A stretch of 64,000 nt of DNA from Paracoccus saliphilus (GTDB lineage: Bacteria; Pseudomonadota; Alphaproteobacteria; Rhodobacterales; Rhodobacteraceae): the NCBI RefSeq assembly GCF_028553805.1, contig NZ_CP067140.1, positions 2,790,001 through 2,854,000 of the forward strand, in the 5' to 3' direction. The first letter of the stretch is position 1, and every line of letters starts with the position of its first letter. Below are positions 36,772 to 46,522 of the stretch, one piece after another. Both the position numbers and the translations under genes were made by a program. The notes beneath the pieces are model-generated. The model made no database searches and had not been told where the DNA came from. It was given only the letters and a program-made list of their open reading frames with translations.

Positions 36772-37297
36772 CGAAACGTGGGAGGCATCACCTCCTCCCT
36801 CGTCCTCCACCCGGAAGCCGCTCTCCGCCGGAAAGGTCGGGCGACGCGCTCTGCTGGCCGGGTCTCTGGCACTGGTGGCTTGCGGACGGAAATCGCAGAA
36901 ACCGGCTGAAAGGTCCGATCACTCGGGCCTCCACCCCAACGAGACACCCTATCTGCGCTCTCGCATCAATTATTGGGCGGCGCATTACGGTGTCCCGGCA
37001 TCATTGGTCCAACGGGTCATCATCCGCGAATCCACACACCGGCCCGGCGCGCGCAACGGCCCCTATTACGGGCTGATGCAGATCCTGCCGCAGACGGCGC
37101 GAACGATGGGCTATCGCGGCCCTGCCAGCGGGCTACTCGATGCCGACACCAACCTCAAATACGCGGTAAAATACCTGCGCGGCGCCTATCTGGTTGCCAA
37201 TGGCAACCATGACAAGGCGGTCATGTGGTATGCGCGGGGCTATTATTACGAGGCCAAACGCAAGGGCCTTCTGAAAGAAACCGGACTGCGGAGCTGA
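36764..37297 (+). CDS. lipoprotein lytic transglycosylase (SLT domain)
   Basis: 177 residues from the ATG at 36764, overlapping lpd by 8 bases. [16 protein letters not shown] gives a twin-arginine-like lipoprotein signal (C40). The SLT domain has ES motif with catalytic E89 ([15 protein letters not shown]), then [19 protein letters not shown] and [19 protein letters not shown]. It cleaves peptidoglycan glycan strands, probably on the outer-membrane inner face. Short for the family but domain-complete. Confidence 0.85.
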   Translation: MSDETWEASPPPSSSTRKPLSAGKVGRRALLAGSLALVACGRKSQKPAERSDHSGLHPNETPYLRSRINYWAAHYGVPASLVQRVIIRESTHRPGARNGPYYGLMQILPQTARTMGYRGPASGLLDADTNLKYAVKYLRGAYLVANGNHDKAVMWYARGYYYEAKRKGLLKETGLRS

Positions 37298-37356
37298 CAC
37301 GGACAGGCTTCTTTTTTGTCCAAATACCTTCGGGGATGAATTGCACCGCAAGTGCA

Positions 37357-37380
37357 AGAGGGGGCGCGAGCGCCCCCTCT
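37357..37380. terminator. bidirectional hairpin between transglycosylase gene and fba
   Basis: AGAGGGGGCGC pairs with GCGCCCCCTCT over 11 bp around GA. It sits between convergent genes and is preceded by ATACCTTCGGGG, which reads on the other strand like the CCCC-GG-ATTT element at 47.9 kb. Probably terminates both directions. Confidence 0.6.
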
Positions 37381-37444
37381 ACTCCGCGCCGTCAGGCGCA
37401 AATCTCGTCGCGCCCGGCAAGGGCGCGTCCACCGGCTCGCCGGA

Positions 37445-38371
37445 TCAGGCTCCCTTATAGATATCGACAAGCTTCTGCAGCATGTCCAGCGCATCCTCGC
37501 GCGACCGCTGGAAGCTGTTGCGGCCGATGATCGAACCGTTGCCGCCGCCGTCGCGGATTGCGCGCGCATCGTCATAGACCGCATCCGCGCCCTTCGCCGC
37601 ACCGCCCGAGAACACCACGATCCGGCGCCCGGCAAAGGAGGATTGCATGCAATGCTCAACCCGCTTGGCCTGGGTCGAGATATCGATCTTCTGCGCCTCA
37701 TAGACCTTCTTGGCCTCGCCGAGTTCCAGGTGATCGGTGGACAGCTTGATCTTGATGATATGCGCTCCCAACAGCGCCGCCATCTGGGCGGCATAGGCAG
37801 CGATGTCGATGGCCGTCTCGCCATCCTTCGAGACCGCCTCGCCACGCGGATAGGACCAGATCACCGTGGCGACACCCTTGGCGGCGGCTTCGCGGCGCAT
37901 CTCCTTGATTTCCTCGAACATGTCCAACGCCATGTCCGAGCCCGGATAGATGGTAAAGCCGATGGCCGCGCAACCAAGGCGCAACGCGTCGTCGACGCTG
38001 CCAGTCAGCGCCTGGTTCTTGCCCGCCGTTCCCGACATCAGGCTGTTGGCGCTGTTCAGCTTGAGGATCGTGGGGATCTGGCCCGCAAAACTGTCGGCCC
38101 CGGCCTCGATCATGCCCAGAGGGGCGGCAAAGGCGTTCAGCCCGGCATCGATGGCAAGCTGGTAATGGTAATGCGGATCATATCCCGCCGGGTTGGGCGC
38201 GAATGAACGTGCAGGCCCATGTTCGAACCCCTGATCGACCGGAAGAATGATCATCTTGCCGGTGCCAGCCAGCTTGCCCGTCATCAGCATACGCGCAAGC
38301 TGTGCCTTAACACCCGGCGTTTCTCCTTCGTAATTGGCAAGAATGCGGCGCACCGTGTCGGTCATCATCAT
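37445..38371 (-). CDS. fba: class I fructose-bisphosphate aldolase (DhnA type)
   Basis: 308 residues with AGGAG 7 bases before the first ATG. MIILPVDQGFEHGPARSF and PNPAGYDPHYHYQLA are typical of the archaeal/FbaB class I family. GAHIIKIKLSTDH carries the Schiff-base lysine (K207 or K209), and VFSGGAAKGAD binds the phosphate. It splits fructose 1,6-bisphosphate in glycolysis/gluconeogenesis. Downstream of pgk on the same strand, but a terminator hairpin separates them. Confidence 0.93.
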   Translation of the reverse strand: MMMTDTVRRILANYEGETPGVKAQLARMLMTGKLAGTGKMIILPVDQGFEHGPARSFAPNPAGYDPHYHYQLAIDAGLNAFAAPLGMIEAGADSFAGQIPTILKLNSANSLMSGTAGKNQALTGSVDDALRLGCAAIGFTIYPGSDMALDMFEEIKEMRREAAAKGVATVIWSYPRGEAVSKDGETAIDIAAYAAQMAALLGAHIIKIKLSTDHLELGEAKKVYEAQKIDISTQAKRVEHCMQSSFAGRRIVVFSGGAAKGADAVYDDARAIRDGGGNGSIIGRNSFQRSREDALDMLQKLVDIYKGA

Positions 38372-38591
38372 AAAAATGCTCCTGTCATGATTGCGGGCTG
38401 CATAGCATGCGGGCCGGGACAGACAATCTTGTTTTCGCTAACATTTTTCTGATAACGCGCGCAGATTTGTCGATAGCGGCAACTTTCTGCCACAGGGGAA
38501 ACCGCCCCCGCGCGGGCTCGCCTCATTTCGGCAGGAAAATGCCGTCAACTCCCATCATCTATCGAAACAAGGGAGAAGCCGCATGAAGAAA

Positions 38592-38608
38592 GGGCGGCCA
38601 TGCCGCCC
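38592..38608 (-). terminator. intrinsic terminator after pgk
   Basis: GGGCGGC pairs with GCCGCCC around a 3-base loop; on the minus strand it is followed by TTTCTTC. It lies 28 bases past the pgk stop. Confidence 0.75.
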
Positions 38609-38635
38609 CTTCGCGTCGAGTATATTCCCGTGGAT

Positions 38636-39838
38636 TCAGGAAGCTGCGGCGTGAAGCGCTGCGACACCCGGCAAGTCCTTACCTTCCATCCACTCAAGGA
38701 AAGCGCCTCCGGCCGTCGAGATGAAGGTGAAATCCTCGGCAACCCCGGCCTTGTTCAGCGCTGCCACGGTGTCGCCACCGCCCGCAACCGAAATCAGCGT
38801 GCCTTCGCGCGTGGCCTCCGCCGCCGCTTGGGCTGCGGCATTGGTCGCGCGGTCGAAAGGCTCGATCTCGAACGCACCGAGCGGGCCATTCCAGATCAAT
38901 GTGCGGCAATTCGCAAAGATGTCGCGGATTTCCGCCACCGTATCCGGCCCGGCATCGAGAATCATCGCATCCGCCGGGCATTGATCGACCGGCAGGATCT
39001 CGCTCTCGGCCCCCGCCTTGAACTCCCGCGCCACGACGATATCCACCGGCAGGTGAATGGTGCAGCCACCTGCCTCGGCCTTTTCGATGATCTCTAGGGC
39101 CGTATCGGCCATGTCACGTTCAGCCAGCGATTTGCCGGTCTCGACGCCCTTAGCGACCAGGAAAGTATTGGCCATCCCGCCGCCGATGATCAGGTGATCC
39201 ACCTTCTCGATCAGGTTGGACAGCAGGTCCAGCTTGGTCGAGACCTTGGCCCCGCCGACCACTGCCGCAACCGGGCGTTGCGGATTGCCAAGCGCCGCAT
39301 CCAGCGCCTTCAGCTCGGCCTCCATCAGCCGCCCTGCCCCGGCATCCAGCAGCCGCGCCAGCCCCTCGGTCGAGGCATGGGCGCGATGCGCAGCCGAGAA
39401 TGCGTCGTTGATATAAGCCCCGCCCAACGCGGCCAGCGATGCGGCGAAGATCTGATCGTTCTTCTCTTCCCCTTCGTGGAAGCGGGTATTTTCCAGCAAG
39501 GCGACGTCACCCGGTTCCAACGCGGCGACCACCCGCTTGGCCGGCCCTCCGATGCAGTCATCGGCGAAAGCCACCTTCTGGCCCAGTGCCGCCTCCAGCG
39601 CGGGGAGGACCTGCTTCAGGCTCATGCTGTCCACGCGCTTGCCCTTGGGGCGGGCGAAATGGGCCAGCAGCACCGGGATGCCGCCCTTGGCCTGCACATC
39701 CTTTACCGTGGGCACGATCTTGTCGATGCGGGTGGCGTCCGTGACCCGGCCCTGATCGACCGGCACGTTCAGGTCCACGCGGATGAGAACGGCCTTCCCG
39801 TCCAGGTCCATGTCGTCGATGGTTTTGAATTCGGCCAT
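38636..39838 (-). CDS. pgk: phosphoglycerate kinase
   Basis: 400 residues. [20 protein letters not shown] with [11 protein letters not shown] at the N-terminus, HFARPKGKR and [15 protein letters not shown] in the substrate domain, and [16 protein letters not shown] and [19 protein letters not shown] in the nucleotide domain. All family signatures present, full length. Transfers phosphate from 1,3-bisphosphoglycerate to ADP. Diverges from the cyclophilin pair across 160 bases. Confidence 0.97.
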   Translation of the reverse strand: MAEFKTIDDMDLDGKAVLIRVDLNVPVDQGRVTDATRIDKIVPTVKDVQAKGGIPVLLAHFARPKGKRVDSMSLKQVLPALEAALGQKVAFADDCIGGPAKRVVAALEPGDVALLENTRFHEGEEKNDQIFAASLAALGGAYINDAFSAAHRAHASTEGLARLLDAGAGRLMEAELKALDAALGNPQRPVAAVVGGAKVSTKLDLLSNLIEKVDHLIIGGGMANTFLVAKGVETGKSLAERDMADTALEIIEKAEAGGCTIHLPVDIVVAREFKAGAESEILPVDQCPADAMILDAGPDTVAEIRDIFANCRTLIWNGPLGAFEIEPFDRATNAAAQAAAEATREGTLISVAGGGDTVAALNKAGVAEDFTFISTAGGAFLEWMEGKDLPGVAALHAAAS

Positions 39839-40001
39839 ATCGCGTCCCTTTATGCAGGCTGTGAGGCGTTACATGGCTTGTCCCGCATGATGGCGATGGC
39901 GTCAACTGGCGCAAAGACTGACGGGATTGTCAGTGATTGCCGCGTTGCCCTTGGCGCGACATCCGCCTAGACCTTGGATCAGACAGGCATAGGAGGGCCT
40001 C

Positions 40002-40508
40002 ATGGCCGATATCAAGGATCCCGAGAACACCATCATCATCGAATTGAAGGACGGCCCTGTCGTGGTCGAGCTTCTGCCCGATGTCGCTCCGAAACATGTC
40101 GAGCGCATGAAGGAACTGGCGCGGGCGGGCAAATACGACAATGTCGCCTTTCATCGCGTCATCGACGGCTTCATGGCCCAGACCGGCGATGTGGCCAATG
40201 CGAACATGGAAAGCGGCTATAACCCCGGACGCGCCGGCACCGGCGGCTCGGACCTGCCGGACCTGCCAGCGGAATTCTCGAAACTGCCGCATGACCGCGG
40301 CACCATTGGCGCGGCGCGCTCGCAGAATCCCAACAGCGCAAACAGCCAGTTCTTCATCAGCTTCAATGACAACCATTTCCTGAATGGCCAGTATACTGTT
40401 TATGGTCGCGTGATTTCGGGGATGGAACATGTCGACAAGATCACTCGCGGCGAGCCGCCCGCGCAGCCCGACCGGATGATCTCGGTGAAGGTGGCCGCCG
40501 ATGCATAA
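40002..40508 (+). CDS. cytosolic peptidyl-prolyl isomerase (cyclophilin)
   Basis: 168 residues without signal peptide. NVAFHRVIDGFMAQTGDV and RSQNPNSANSQFFISFNDNH carry the active-site Arg, Phe, Gln and His region of bacterial cyclophilins; bacterial forms lack the Trp of eukaryotic ones. AGGAGG precedes the ATG. Its stop overlaps the start of an exported paralog by 8 bases. Confidence 0.92.
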   Translation: MADIKDPENTIIIELKDGPVVVELLPDVAPKHVERMKELARAGKYDNVAFHRVIDGFMAQTGDVANANMESGYNPGRAGTGGSDLPDLPAEFSKLPHDRGTIGAARSQNPNSANSQFFISFNDNHFLNGQYTVYGRVISGMEHVDKITRGEPPAQPDRMISVKVAADA

Positions 40509-41097
40509 GGTCGTCCTGCTTTCCACCGCCCTAACATTCGCCGCAACTGCCGCGCTGGCCGAAGGGTTGCCTGGCGTCAGTGACGGACCCGGCCCCAATA
40601 TGGTGATCGAGGTCGCCTCGGCCGATGGCACCTCCAAGGGCACGATCACGCTGGACCTCTATGAGGACAAGGCGCCCAACCATGTCGCAAGGCTGGTCGA
40701 GCTGGCCGAATCCGGCGCCTATGACGGCGTCGTGTTCCACCGCGTCATCGACGGCTTCATGGCCCAGACCGGCGATGTGGAGCATGGCAAGCAGGATGGC
40801 GACACGTCGAGGGCTGGCATGGGCGGCTCGGAGTTGCCCGACCTCGAGGCGGAGTTCAACGATGTCTCGTTCCAGCAAGGCACGGTCGGCATGGCGCGCT
40901 CTCAGAACCCGAACAGCGCAAACAGCCAGTTCTTCATCGATCTTGCCCCGGCGACCTTCCTTGACGGGGAATATACCGTGGTCGGACAACTGGTCGATGG
41001 CTGGGACGTTCTGAACAACGTGAAGAAGGGCGATTCCGACGCCAATGGCGCCGTCGAAGAACCCGACTACATGGCCAAGGTCTCTATCGAGGAATGA
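40501..41097 (+). CDS. periplasmic peptidyl-prolyl isomerase (cyclophilin)
   Basis: 198 residues. HKVVLLSTALTFAATAALA-EG is a Sec signal peptide. Active-site segments VVFHRVIDGFMAQTGDV and RSQNPNSANSQFFIDLAP match the preceding gene almost exactly, including about 40 identical consecutive bases around the first. This is a tandem pair serving cytoplasm and periplasm. Followed by a strong terminator. Confidence 0.92.
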   Translation: MHKVVLLSTALTFAATAALAEGLPGVSDGPGPNMVIEVASADGTSKGTITLDLYEDKAPNHVARLVELAESGAYDGVVFHRVIDGFMAQTGDVEHGKQDGDTSRAGMGGSELPDLEAEFNDVSFQQGTVGMARSQNPNSANSQFFIDLAPATFLDGEYTVVGQLVDGWDVLNNVKKGDSDANGAVEEPDYMAKVSIEE

Positions 41098-41124
41098 GCT
41101 GGTCGATTTCCACTAAAATGACGC

Positions 41125-41148
41125 AAAGGGGGGCATGTCCCCCCTTTT
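41125..41148 (+). terminator. intrinsic terminator after the cyclophilin pair
   Basis: AAAGGGGGG pairs with CCCCCCTTT around CATGT, ending in TTTT. Located 28 bases after the stop. Confidence 0.85.
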
Positions 41149-41191
41149 CGCACTTGCGGCATGACGACCCGCGCGCCTATCCTCTGCCTCC

Positions 41192-43723
41192 ATGGATATG
41201 CAGAACGCCAATCTCCTGACCCAAATCGCGCCATCGGCAAAGATCGATCGCGCCTCTCATGGCTGGCGCGCGAAATGCCTGCAGCGTCTGGTCAGAATGG
41301 CATTGCCGGTCCCGGACAGTTTTGCCCTGCCGACCGCGACCGTGCAGGCAATTGCCGCGGGACAGGAAATCGATCTGCAGCCGCTGAGCGAATTGTTCTC
41401 CCTGGGCGACGGGCTGGTCAGCGTGCGGCCCTCGGCCATGAATCCGGAATGGGGCGGACCGGGAACGGTTCTGAATGTGGGCATCAATGATGTCAGCCAT
41501 GCCCGGTTGTCCGACCGGATCGGACGCGAGAATGCCGACGCGATCTACCTGTCCTTCGTTCAAAGCTACGCCATTCATATCGCCCGCCTGGATCCCGACA
41601 TGTTCGCGCAGGAAGGCGGGGGCGCGCTGTCCGACGCTTTGCGCGCCTATCGCGACGAGATGGACGAACCCTTCCCTCAGGACCCCGAGCGGCAGCTGGC
41701 GGGGGTCCTTCGTTCGATGGCACGTGCATGGGAGGGGCCGACCGCGCGCCTGTTGCGACAGGCCAAAGGGGCACCGGCGGAAGCGCCTTTGGGCCTTGTG
41801 GTCCAGCAGATGCGGCTGGCCCTGGGACCCGGCCTCTGCGGTTCTGGCACGATCCAGTTCATTGACCCGATCACCGGGCAGCCTCGTGTCACTGGCCGTT
41901 TTCGCGGCCAGCGGCATGGCGAAACGGAGGGCGCAGGCGCAGAAACGCTCTTCCTGACCCGCGACGAACGAGGATCGTCGCTTGAGGATGTTGCCCCGGA
42001 AATCTTCGCCGATCTGGTCCGTTTCGGCGTCGCCGCACGTGAAAGACTGCGCGAAGAGATGCAGATCGAATTCATGGTGACCAACGGCGAAATCTCGGTC
42101 ATCGACGCGGTCAAGGTGCAGCGCAGTTCACGGGCCGGTGTCCGGATCGCGGTGGCCCTGGCCCGCGATGGCATCATCCAGCCCGAAGAGGCGGTGATGC
42201 GGGTCGAACCGCGCGCATTGATCGACCTTCTCCACCACCAGGTCGATCCGCGCGGCGAGCGTGACGTGATCACCAGCGGCATCAATGCCAGCCCGGGCGC
42301 CGCGACCGGAAAGATCGTGTTCTCCGCCGCCGCCGCCCAGGCCTCGGCCGCCCGTGGCGAAGCCTGCATCCTCGTCCGGCGCGAAACATTGCCCGACGAT
42401 ATCCGCGGCATGCACGCCTCAGTCGGCGTGCTGACGGGACGTGGCGGGATGAGCAGCCATGCAGCGGTAATCGCGCGCGGACTGGGCCTGCCCTGCATCG
42501 TCGGTGCTTCGAATATCAGCATTGACCTGCGCAGCAGAACCCTGCTCGCCGGAAAGCGCAGCCTCAAGGAAGGCGACGAAATCACCATCGACGGCACCAC
42601 GGGCGAGGTCCTGGCAGGCGCCGCCGCCATGCTGGAACCGGCCTTGGACGACGCGTTCACCCAGTTGCTGGAATGGGCGGATGACGCCAGCCGGATGGTT
42701 GTACGCGCCAATGCCGACACGCCCGAAGAGGCTCACACCGCCCGCAAATTCAACGCGCAAGGCATCGGTCTGTGCCGCACCGAGCACATGTTTTTCGAAA
42801 CCGATAGTCTGCCCGCCATGCGCGAGATGATCTTTGCCGACAGCCCCGAAGACCGGAAACTGGCGCTGGATCGGATTCTGCCGATGCAACGCAAGGATTT
42901 CATCGACCTGTTCGAGATCATGGCCGGGCTGCCCGTCACGATTCGCCTGTTCGATCCGCCGCTGCATGAATTCCTGCCGCATGACCGCGCGGGCCTGCGT
43001 GAACTGGCCGAATCCCTGGACCTGCCGCTTTCGGATGTCACGCGGCGGGTAGATGCGTTGACGGAATTCAACCCGATGCTGGGCATGCGCGGCGTACGCC
43101 TCGGCATCGCCATTCCCGAGATCTACGAGATGCAGGCCCGCGCGATTTTCGAGGCGACGGTCGAGTCCAACCGCAAGGGCAAACCCGTGGTTCCCGAGAT
43201 CATGATCCCGCTGGTATCGGCCATGCGCGAGGTCGAGCTGGTGCAAAATCGCGTCGATGCGGTGGCCGCCGCCGTACGCAACGACCGCCAGACGGATTTC
43301 ACCTATCGGCTCGGCGTCATGGTCGAAACCCCTCGGGCAGCGCTGCGGGCTGGCGACATTGCCGCGCATTCCGCCTTTCTGTCGTTCGGAACCAACGACC
43401 TGACACAGATGGCCTACGGCCTGTCCCGCGACGACGCGGGCCGCTTCATGAACATCTATGTCCAGCAAGGCATCTACGCGGAAGACCCTTTCCACATCCT
43501 CGACCAGGACGGCGTCGGGGAACTGCTTCTGATTGGCGCCGAACGGGCCCGTATCGAGCGCCCCGAGATTACCATTGCCGTCTGCGGAGAGCATGGCGGC
43601 AATCCCGAATCCATCGCCTTCTGCCACGAGGCGGGATTTGACTATATCTCCTGCTCACCATTCCGCGTGCCCATCGCGCGACTTGCGGCGGCACAGGCAG
43701 CGATCCGCTCGCCCGCAGATTAG
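41192..43723 (+). CDS. PPDK-like phosphoenolpyruvate-binding protein, altered N-domain
   Basis: 843 residues, slightly shorter than pyruvate phosphate dikinase (about 880). The central domain has the phosphohistidine H423 (GGMSSHAAVIARGLG) and the C-terminal PEP domain is complete (GIGLCRTEHMFF, RLFDPPLHEFLP, NPMLGMRGVRL, SFGTNDLTQMAYG, C798 in CGEHGGNP). The N-terminal ATP-grasp domain is divergent: the usual VSVRSGA segment reads LVSVRPSAMNPEWG and the domain is shortened. It may bind another nucleotide, take phosphate from a different donor or be regulatory. The strong C-terminal match explains why such genes are usually named ppdK. Confidence 0.8.
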   Translation: MDMQNANLLTQIAPSAKIDRASHGWRAKCLQRLVRMALPVPDSFALPTATVQAIAAGQEIDLQPLSELFSLGDGLVSVRPSAMNPEWGGPGTVLNVGINDVSHARLSDRIGRENADAIYLSFVQSYAIHIARLDPDMFAQEGGGALSDALRAYRDEMDEPFPQDPERQLAGVLRSMARAWEGPTARLLRQAKGAPAEAPLGLVVQQMRLALGPGLCGSGTIQFIDPITGQPRVTGRFRGQRHGETEGAGAETLFLTRDERGSSLEDVAPEIFADLVRFGVAARERLREEMQIEFMVTNGEISVIDAVKVQRSSRAGVRIAVALARDGIIQPEEAVMRVEPRALIDLLHHQVDPRGERDVITSGINASPGAATGKIVFSAAAAQASAARGEACILVRRETLPDDIRGMHASVGVLTGRGGMSSHAAVIARGLGLPCIVGASNISIDLRSRTLLAGKRSLKEGDEITIDGTTGEVLAGAAAMLEPALDDAFTQLLEWADDASRMVVRANADTPEEAHTARKFNAQGIGLCRTEHMFFETDSLPAMREMIFADSPEDRKLALDRILPMQRKDFIDLFEIMAGLPVTIRLFDPPLHEFLPHDRAGLRELAESLDLPLSDVTRRVDALTEFNPMLGMRGVRLGIAIPEIYEMQARAIFEATVESNRKGKPVVPEIMIPLVSAMREVELVQNRVDAVAAAVRNDRQTDFTYRLGVMVETPRAALRAGDIAAHSAFLSFGTNDLTQMAYGLSRDDAGRFMNIYVQQGIYAEDPFHILDQDGVGELLLIGAERARIERPEITIAVCGEHGGNPESIAFCHEAGFDYISCSPFRVPIARLAAAQAAIRSPAD

Positions 43724-43725
43724 AT

Positions 43726-43759
43726 AGCTGGATCGATTCGCTTTCGATCCAGCTTCTTT
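43726..43759 (+). terminator. intrinsic terminator after the PPDK-like gene
   Basis: AGCTGGATCGA pairs with TCGATCCAGCT (11 bp) around TTCGCTT, followed by TCTTTC. It starts one base past the stop codon region. Confidence 0.8.
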
Positions 43760-44021
43760 CGTATCGCGCGCGCCAGAAATAGTTCCGAACCGGCCATATT
43801 TCAGGGGCGATTTCGCCGAATCTCGCCATCCCGGCACGAGTGTGTCGGCAAAATATCGCCCATTCTGCACCGCAGCATGGGTTATTCGGTTATGACGCCG
43901 ATGTGATGTGGAACTGTCAAGAGCCAAAATACTAAGCATCAGGCGATTTTGGTAACCACCTGCTCGCGGTCGCCGCCTACGTCACCCGCTCAATGGGTAA
44001 AATAAAATATTAGGACTGCCT

Positions 44022-44654
44022 ATGCCTAAGCTGCTTCACCGGCTGATGCAGATCTGTGTCGCTGTCGCCCTGCCTGCTGCCCCGGTCGCCGCTTCCGACG
44101 GAAGTGGTATGCTCTTTTCTCCCAACCTAGAGCCCTATGGGAGCATTGCGCTGCCCATGGAAATGCCCCGTTCCAAGCCGCTCCTCTATGCCGGTATCGA
44201 TGTCGCTGCTTCGATTGTTGGCGGCCCGGAAGAAATGTATCTCGCCCATTCGACGCCGCGCTATTCGGCAACCGAACTGCAATGCCTCGCCGAGGCGCTG
44301 TATTTCGAATCCCGAGGTGAAGGCCGGCAAGGACAGGCTGCCGTTGCAGAAGTGATCCTGAACCGGGTTGAAAGCCGCGTGTTCCCCTCGACGGTTTGCA
44401 CCGTGGTGAATCAGCCGATGCAGTTCAGCTATACGATCGGCGGACGCAAGACGATCCGCAACAAGAGCGCTTATCAGCGTGTTCTCAAGGTGGCCAAGGA
44501 CGCGCTGCAAGGTGCGCCTCGGGTTCTGACCAACGGGGCCACATATTTCCACACTCCTTCGGTTCGGCCCGCATGGTCGCATCGTTTCCAGCGCACCGCG
44601 CGGATTGGCCAGCATATCTTCTATCGCGGACAGCACCGGGTCGCATCCAACTGA
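44022..44654 (+). CDS. cell wall hydrolase, SleB/CwlJ domain
   Basis: 210 residues. LLHRLMQICVAVALPAAPVAA is a signal peptide. The hydrolase domain starts near residue 87: LQCLAEALYFESRGEGRQGQ (catalytic Glu), AVAEVILNRVESRVFPSTVC, QFSYTI and a C-terminal NGATYFHTPSVRPAW. Family members cleave peptidoglycan; in Rhodobacteraceae they remodel the vegetative wall. A 298-base spacer with no gene precedes it. Confidence 0.88.
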   Translation: MPKLLHRLMQICVAVALPAAPVAASDGSGMLFSPNLEPYGSIALPMEMPRSKPLLYAGIDVAASIVGGPEEMYLAHSTPRYSATELQCLAEALYFESRGEGRQGQAAVAEVILNRVESRVFPSTVCTVVNQPMQFSYTIGGRKTIRNKSAYQRVLKVAKDALQGAPRVLTNGATYFHTPSVRPAWSHRFQRTARIGQHIFYRGQHRVASN

Positions 44655-44708
44655 ATTCCGCTTCGGCGCGCTCAGGATTAACTTGCGTAGAAGTCCGTTT
44701 TGCGGTGA

Positions 44709-45515
44709 ATGGCGGTTATGGAAATTCGTGACCGCATCCACCTGCGCGACCATGTGGTCGCCGCCGATATCGGCGCCTTTCAGTCCGAGCGGGGCAACCC
44801 GCAGCGACTGCGCTTTAACCTGACGGTCGAGCTGCGCGACCTGGCCGCGAGTCGGGACGATCAGGTCGACAGCATATTGTCTTACGATGTCCTCACGCAG
44901 GCGGTCGCGGTCGCGCTGGCCGATCAGCGATATAACCTGGTCGAGACCCTGGCGGAAAAGATCGCCGCCGAAATCCTCGCCCATCCCGCGGCCCTGCGGG
45001 TAGAGGTCAGTGTCGAGAAGCTGGACCGTGGTCCGGGCGCGTTGGGAATCACGATCAGCCGCAATCTCGGCCAGGTCCCCGCCGAGAAGACAGACCTGCC
45101 CGCGACGGTGATGTTCTGGGCCGCTCCGGCTGCCGTGCCGGATGGGGCGGTGATCATCGTACCAGACAGGCCAGGCCTGCCCCTGCCCGAGGGGGGCGAT
45201 GCCCAAAGGATCGCGCTTCTGGCACTGGATCAGGCCGCATGGGCCCTGGCGGGCAAGCTGGGGCTGGAAGTGGCCCAAAGCCGGACCGAGCTGGATGACG
45301 CGATCAGGGCCACCCGCCCGGTGATCTGGGCACCGGCACGGCTGGCCGTCGATATAGACGGCATCGGGGCAGAGCCCATGGTTCTGGCGGGATGGCTTGC
45401 GGATCGTGTTGGCGCAAGGGAGATCGAGGTGGCGCTGCCTGATGGCACTGCGCTGCCGGATGCGCCGCATGGCTGCCGCGCCAGAATCTCCCGCGCTGCA
45501 AAACCGAAGAACTGA
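44709..45515 (+). CDS. folB: dihydroneopterin aldolase with C-terminal extension
   Basis: 268 residues, over twice the usual 120. Residues 1-118 are FolB: EIRDRIHLRDHVVAADIGAF, DDQVDSILSYDVLTQAV, RYNLVETLAEKIAAEILAHP, VEVSVEKLDRG with the catalytic Lys. Residues about 130-268 (VMFWAAPAAVPDGAVIIVPD ... LDDAIRATRPVIWAPAR) match no domain I know. Next genes are folP and glmM, so it works in folate synthesis: dihydroneopterin to hydroxymethyl-dihydropterin. Confidence 0.88.
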   Translation: MAVMEIRDRIHLRDHVVAADIGAFQSERGNPQRLRFNLTVELRDLAASRDDQVDSILSYDVLTQAVAVALADQRYNLVETLAEKIAAEILAHPAALRVEVSVEKLDRGPGALGITISRNLGQVPAEKTDLPATVMFWAAPAAVPDGAVIIVPDRPGLPLPEGGDAQRIALLALDQAAWALAGKLGLEVAQSRTELDDAIRATRPVIWAPARLAVDIDGIGAEPMVLAGWLADRVGAREIEVALPDGTALPDAPHGCRARISRAAKPKN

Positions 45516-45526
45516 AATTGTCCGTA

Positions 45527-46522
45527 ATGGAAGAAACCCACCGCCATTATTATCGCCCCATCCCCCAGCCTTCAGGTGGCCGCTGGCGCTTGGCTGGCGG
45601 TTGGGTCGGATTTTCGCAGATCGAGATCCTCGCACGCGGCCAGTCTCCGCGCATCTGCGACGAGGTCCCGCAAGAGGTCCTGCAGCGCCTCACCGCGGCG
45701 CGGCCACCGCTGCTGGGGCTTTCGCTCGATCGCCCGCGCCTGATGGGCATAATCAACGCCACGCCCGACAGTTTCTCTGATGGCGGCAGCTACGACCCGC
45801 TCAGGCAAGGCGAGGCGCTGATCGCGGCGGGGGCGGATATCCTCGATATCGGCGGAGAATCGACCCGGCCCGGCGCAAGGGAAATCCCGGTTCCCGAGGA
45901 AATCGCCCGTATAGAACCGGTCATCCGCGCGCTGGCGAAACGGGTGCCAATGTCAGTCGACACCCGCAAGGCAGCGGTCGCAAATGCGGCGCTGGACGCG
46001 GGGGCGGTGATGGTCAATGACGTCTCTGGCTTCGATTTCGATCCGGAACTGGCGCAACTGGTCGCCGAAACCTCGGTGCCGGTCTGCCTGATGCATGCGC
46101 AGGGCAAGCCCGAAACCATGCAGGACGACCCCCGCTATGACGATGTTCTGCTGGATGTCTATGACGCGCTCGAGGCGCGGGTGGCGCGGGCCGAGGCGGC
46201 AGGCATTCCGCGCGCGCGCATCTTCATCGACCCGGGAATCGGCTTCGGCAAGACGCAGGATCACAACCTGGCGCTGCTGAGGCGGATATCCTTGTATCAC
46301 GGGCTGGGCTGTCCGATTCTTCTGGGGCTTTCCCGCAAGCGGTTCATCGGCGCAATCAGCGGTGCGGAACGCCCTGCGGACCGCATGCCCGGAACTCTCG
46401 CCCTGACATTGGCGGCGCTGGCGCAGGGGATACAGCTCCACCGCGTCCATGATGTCGCCGAAATTGCGCAGGGCATGCGGCTGTGGCAAGCACTCGCACA
46501 AAATGATGAGGCAGGAAAATGA
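45527..46522 (+). CDS. folP: dihydropteroate synthase
   Basis: 331 residues from the ATG at 45527; a TTG at 45518 is also possible. The N-terminal 75 residues precede the TIM barrel, whose signatures are [16 protein letters not shown] and [15 protein letters not shown], with [30 protein letters not shown] and [12 protein letters not shown]. It condenses hydroxymethyl-dihydropterin pyrophosphate with p-aminobenzoate and is the sulfonamide target. Overlaps glmM by 4 bases. Confidence 0.95.
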   Translation: MEETHRHYYRPIPQPSGGRWRLAGGWVGFSQIEILARGQSPRICDEVPQEVLQRLTAARPPLLGLSLDRPRLMGIINATPDSFSDGGSYDPLRQGEALIAAGADILDIGGESTRPGAREIPVPEEIARIEPVIRALAKRVPMSVDTRKAAVANAALDAGAVMVNDVSGFDFDPELAQLVAETSVPVCLMHAQGKPETMQDDPRYDDVLLDVYDALEARVARAEAAGIPRARIFIDPGIGFGKTQDHNLALLRRISLYHGLGCPILLGLSRKRFIGAISGAERPADRMPGTLALTLAALAQGIQLHRVHDVAEIAQGMRLWQALAQNDEAGK

